NCBI GenBank assembly: GCA_022865845.1
Contig: JALHUC010000059.1
Location: 1 to 6,727, forward strand
Length of the DNA stretch: 6,727 nucleotides
Reading direction: 5' to 3'
Source: a bacterium
GTDB taxonomy: Bacteria > BMS3Abin14
The translations under genes and the position numbers were made by a program. Position 1 is the first letter of the stretch. Every line of letters begins with the position of its first letter. The notes beneath the pieces were generated by a model that saw only the letters and a list, made by a program, of their open reading frames with translations, did no database searches and was not told where the DNA came from. Positions 4,331-6,727 of this stretch are shown here, piece by piece.

Positions 4331-6565
4331 ATGAACGCGCCTATGGAAACCAAATACTCGACCTGTTATTTCTGTTCCAGCCGGGGCTGTGCCATGAAGG
4401 TGCAGGTGGACGACGGGCGGATAAAGCGTGTCACTGTGGACAAAGAAGCACCTGTCGTTCCGGGCACCCACTGTGTGAGGCCCACCCTGGCCAGAGAGTA
4501 TCAGGAGAGCCCCTTTCGCCTTAACTTCCCCCTGAAGAGGAAGGGGGCGCGGGGTGAAAACAACTGGGAACAGATCTCCTGGGATGATGCGCTGGGGGAG
4601 ATTGCCCGGAAGCTGAGCGATCTGCGTGACAAGTATGGTGCTGAAACCGTTGCCACCAGTTCAGGTACCGGACGCGGCGCCTGGGATTTTGCCAAAACAA
4701 GGTTCATGAACCTCTTCGGGAGCCCCAACCGCATGGGGGCTGTGACCATCTGCTATGGCCCCCGGAGCATGGTGTGGCTGACTACCTTCGGTGGCACCCT
4801 TGTCCCGGATCGCAAAGAGGATGTGACACGCCTCGTGACGATGTGGGGAAGGAACCCACATGAGGGCAGTCCCTCCTCCTGGGACAGTTTTCTCAAGGCT
4901 AAAAAGGCCGGGATACGGACAATGGTGGTGGATCCGCGCTTCACGGAACCGGCACGGCAGGCTGACCACTGGGTGTCCATAAATCCGGGTACGGATGCCG
5001 CTCTGGCCCTGGGGATGATGAACGTCATCGTCAGGGAAGGGTGGCATGATGATGAGTTTATCGACAAGGCCTGTTCCGGATTTGAACCTTTGACAGCACG
5101 GCTATCTGAATATCCACCCGAGCGGGTAGGAGTGATCTGTGGCTTGCCCCCTTATCAGGTGGTGGAGACGGCCCGTTTCTTCGCCCAGAACCAACCCTCC
5201 AACATTGTTATCGGAGTGGCGGCCGAGCACAGTCCCCCCAACAGTATCCAGGCTATAAGAGCCATCAACATTCTCCTGGCTATATGCGGAAGCGTGGATC
5301 GCGAGGGTGGGATGCTCATCGCTGGTCCCGCAGAGGGTTTCATCCCCGATGCAGCCATGGAAATGAACCACACCCTGTCAGCCGGGCAGCGTGGCAAACA
5401 GATCGGTGCGGACCGGTTCCGTTTTTTAAGCTACCCAGGGTGGGAACTGGTGGAAGAACAGCTTAAGAAGAAGTGGGGAGAGAACCACCCCGCCGGTGCT
5501 TATCTTAACTGCATGGCCCACGCCCCATCCATATTCCGTTCCATGTTGACCGGGCAGCCGTACCCGGTGCGGGCGCTAATCTCTTCGGCCAGCAACCCCC
5601 TGCTCGCTTATGCCAACACCAGGCTGGTGTTCGAATCTCTCATGTCCCTGGATCTTCTCGTCACACTGGACCTGACCTGGACACCTACCGCCCAGGTCTC
5701 GGATTATGTTCTTCCCGCCGCCAGCTGGATGGAACGCCCCGACATGGGCAATTTCAGTTCGATAGGCGCTTATCCCCTTGTTCAATTGGGAGAAGCGGCT
5801 CTGCCTGATTTTGTGGAAGGAGAGTATGACCGTTACGACGATTACCGCTTCTGGCGTGAACTCGGAGTCTGCCTCGGTCAGATAAATTACTGGCCCCAGA
5901 AGACCTTCGAGCAGGTCTGGGAGTATCGTCTGGCGGGGATCATGAAGGACAGGGAGGTAGGATCAGTGGGGGAGTTTGTGCGGCAGCAGCGCTGGGAAAA
6001 GGGGGATATTTTGCCAGGTAGATGCGCCGACGGTCTGGCCACTCCATCGGGGAAGGTGGAAATACACTCAACCATATTCCAGCAGTTGGGTTACGACCCG
6101 CTGCCTGACTATACGGAACCGGAAGCTCTTCACGGCGAGTGGGGAAAATACCCGCTCCTGAACCTTTCAGGGGTAAGGACCATCCCCTATCACCACAGCG
6201 AATTCAGACATGTAGACGGTTTTCGCCGGATGCACCCGGACCCCATTGTTGAGATCCATGTGGATACGGCCCGCAGACATGGTATCGCCGACCACGACTG
6301 GGTGTGGATCGAAACACCCATCGGAAGGTGCCGCCAACGGGCCCGTCTCGTGACCTCCATTGCGCCGGATTGCATAACCACTCAGCACGGGTGGTGGTTC
6401 CCGGAAATGGAACCTGCAGCCCCTTCACTGTTCGGTCTCTGGGAATCCAACATCAACGTCACCACCGATGATGATCCTGACAAGTGTGATCCTATTTCCG
6501 GGGGTTGGCCTTTCAAGGGGCAGTATATGCGCTGTCGTATTAAAAAAGTTGACGCCAGCGCATAG
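4331..6565 (+). CDS. Molybdopterin oxidoreductase family protein, acetylene-hydratase-like
   Basis: A 744-residue enzyme of the DMSO reductase superfamily, holding Mo or W by two pterin cofactors plus one [4Fe-4S] cluster. The cluster ligands are Cys12, Cys15, Cys20 and Cys48 (C-x2-C-x4-C-x27-C). The probable metal ligand is Cys141 (TICYGPR). Further signatures are VVDPRFTEPA (about 199-208), PGTDAALALG (about 218-227), the NPLLAYAN segment (about 423), TPTAQVSDYVLPAASWMERP, ATPSGKVEIHS and the C-terminal pterin-binding domain from about 600. Several segments and the length resemble Pelobacter acetylene hydratase (about 730 residues) as I recall it, but that enzyme's catalytic Asp, after its second cluster Cys, is Ser16 here, so acetylene hydration is not implied. 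No Tat signal, so cytoplasmic; no partner subunit is in the window. ATG 4331 lacks a Shine-Dalgarno sequence; ATG 4343 is an alternative. Substrate unknown. Other superfamily oxidoreductases are possible. Confidence 0.88.
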   Translation: MNAPMETKYSTCYFCSSRGCAMKVQVDDGRIKRVTVDKEAPVVPGTHCVRPTLAREYQESPFRLNFPLKRKGARGENNWEQISWDDALGEIARKLSDLRDKYGAETVATSSGTGRGAWDFAKTRFMNLFGSPNRMGAVTICYGPRSMVWLTTFGGTLVPDRKEDVTRLVTMWGRNPHEGSPSSWDSFLKAKKAGIRTMVVDPRFTEPARQADHWVSINPGTDAALALGMMNVIVREGWHDDEFIDKACSGFEPLTARLSEYPPERVGVICGLPPYQVVETARFFAQNQPSNIVIGVAAEHSPPNSIQAIRAINILLAICGSVDREGGMLIAGPAEGFIPDAAMEMNHTLSAGQRGKQIGADRFRFLSYPGWELVEEQLKKKWGENHPAGAYLNCMAHAPSIFRSMLTGQPYPVRALISSASNPLLAYANTRLVFESLMSLDLLVTLDLTWTPTAQVSDYVLPAASWMERPDMGNFSSIGAYPLVQLGEAALPDFVEGEYDRYDDYRFWRELGVCLGQINYWPQKTFEQVWEYRLAGIMKDREVGSVGEFVRQQRWEKGDILPGRCADGLATPSGKVEIHSTIFQQLGYDPLPDYTEPEALHGEWGKYPLLNLSGVRTIPYHHSEFRHVDGFRRMHPDPIVEIHVDTARRHGIADHDWVWIETPIGRCRQRARLVTSIAPDCITTQHGWWFPEMEPAAPSLFGLWESNINVTTDDDPDKCDPISGGWPFKGQYMRCRIKKVDASA

Positions 6566-6595
6566 TGTCTAGTGTCTAGGTCTAGTGTCTAGTGG
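6563..6595. repeat. TAGTGTC heptamer array overlapping the stop codon
   Basis: TAGTGTC, TAGTGTC, TAGGTC (one base short), TAGTGTC and TAGTGG follow each other. The first TAG is the stop codon of the molybdopterin gene, so the array abuts or has replaced the original gene end. It is the reverse complement of the GACACTA-type array at 4296-4323. Confidence 0.8.
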
Positions 6596-6601
6596 AAGAA
6601 T

Positions 6602-6629
6602 GTAGAATGCAGAACGCAGAACACAGGAG
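6602..6629. repeat. GCAGAAC heptamer array, second copy
   Basis: GTAGAAT, GCAGAAC, GCAGAAC and ACAGGAG are four in-phase heptamers of the family seen at 4194-4221, in the same orientation. A further short run (ACAGAAC, 6711-6717) lies near the window end. Confidence 0.7.
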
Positions 6630-6657
6630 AAGAGCGAAAATCAATTCACTGCGTTTG

Positions 6658-6690
6658 TCATTGCGAGGCCCAAAGGGCCGCGGCAATCCC
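6658..6690. repeat. REP-like palindrome, GTCATTGCGAGG...GGCAATCCC
   Basis: ATTGC (6660-6664) pairs with GCAAT (6683-6687), and GGCCC (6667-6671) with GGGCC (6675-6679), around an AAA loop with a small internal mismatch. The outer sequence GTCATTGCGAGG...GCAATC is a dispersed intergenic palindrome type seen in many bacterial genomes. It probably marks intergenic DNA and is not a gene. Confidence 0.65.
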
Positions 6691-6707
6691 GGTTTGATTA
6701 AACCCGG
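6689..6707. repeat. Short hairpin at window end
   Basis: CCGGTTT (6689-6695) pairs with AAACC-GG (6700-6707, one bulged C) around the loop GATT. No T-run follows. It directly adjoins the REP-like palindrome. The rest of the 162 bases after the last gene shows no gene and no clear terminator. Confidence 0.4.
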
Positions 6708-6727
6708 AACACAGAACGCACCCTTCG

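Noticed and set aside
4331..6565. Naming the molybdoenzyme acetylene hydratase or formate dehydrogenase
   Set aside because: The catalytic Asp of acetylene hydratase is replaced and the cluster spacing differs. The metal ligand looks like Cys, not evidence of a formate dehydrogenase selenocysteine site, and no partner subunits are present. Substrate left open.
6566..6727. Intrinsic terminator after the last gene
   Set aside because: The hairpins present (6660-6687 and 6689-6707) lack a following T-run.

Overview
The window looks like chromosomal DNA from an anaerobic bacterium of moderate to fairly high G+C. It holds six genes, all on the + strand, separated by unusually repeat-rich spacers. 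An anaerobe is suggested by the last gene, a cytoplasmic [4Fe-4S] molybdenum/tungsten bis-pterin enzyme of the acetylene-hydratase-like branch of the DMSO reductase superfamily. The spacer style (heptanucleotide-periodic stretches and a CATTGCGAGG...GGCAAT palindrome) resembles uncultivated Desulfobacterota and related lineages. That placement is inference, because no rRNA or other marker gene is present.

Layout. Bases 1-310 carry no gene, only short-period repeats, a small GC hairpin and a possible sigma-70 type promoter (273-302). Bases 311-472 are an almost unbroken chain of perfect palindromes with unrelated stem sequences, just downstream of that promoter and upstream of the first gene. 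The chain therefore probably forms the 5' leader of the operon. An open frame with three Trp codons runs through it and ends at the Shine-Dalgarno sequence of the first gene. Next come a stand-alone Lrp/AsnC ligand-binding (RAM) domain (528-809), a TrpC-like indole-3-glycerol-phosphate synthase (823-1530), a TrpF-like phosphoribosylanthranilate isomerase (1535-2218), a RibD-C type reductase (2361-3032) and a TrpD-like anthranilate phosphoribosyltransferase (3076-4191). A repeat-filled spacer follows, then the molybdopterin enzyme (4331-6565) and a repeat-rich tail.

How the genes could work together. TrpD, TrpF and TrpC are consecutive enzymes: PRPP + anthranilate to phosphoribosylanthranilate, to the carboxyphenylamino-deoxyribulose phosphate, to indoleglycerol phosphate. 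The RAM protein is a plausible small-molecule sensor for them. The simplest reading is part of a tryptophan pathway, but trpE, trpG, trpA and trpB are not in the window.

All three Trp-like enzymes keep their core catalytic or phosphate/Mg-binding residues yet differ from the textbook families at positions tied to the aromatic substrate or its chemistry: TrpD has RHAAR instead of KHGNR, TrpF has Trp in place of the SPR arginine, and TrpC has Asp in place of the first catalytic Glu. A reductase whose relatives reduce an N-ribosyl group to an N-ribityl group sits between trpF and trpD. The cluster may therefore be a divergent trp set, or a related pathway on a different aromatic amine. The sequence alone cannot decide. 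The molybdoenzyme is separated by a repeat-filled spacer and its link to the cluster is unproven.
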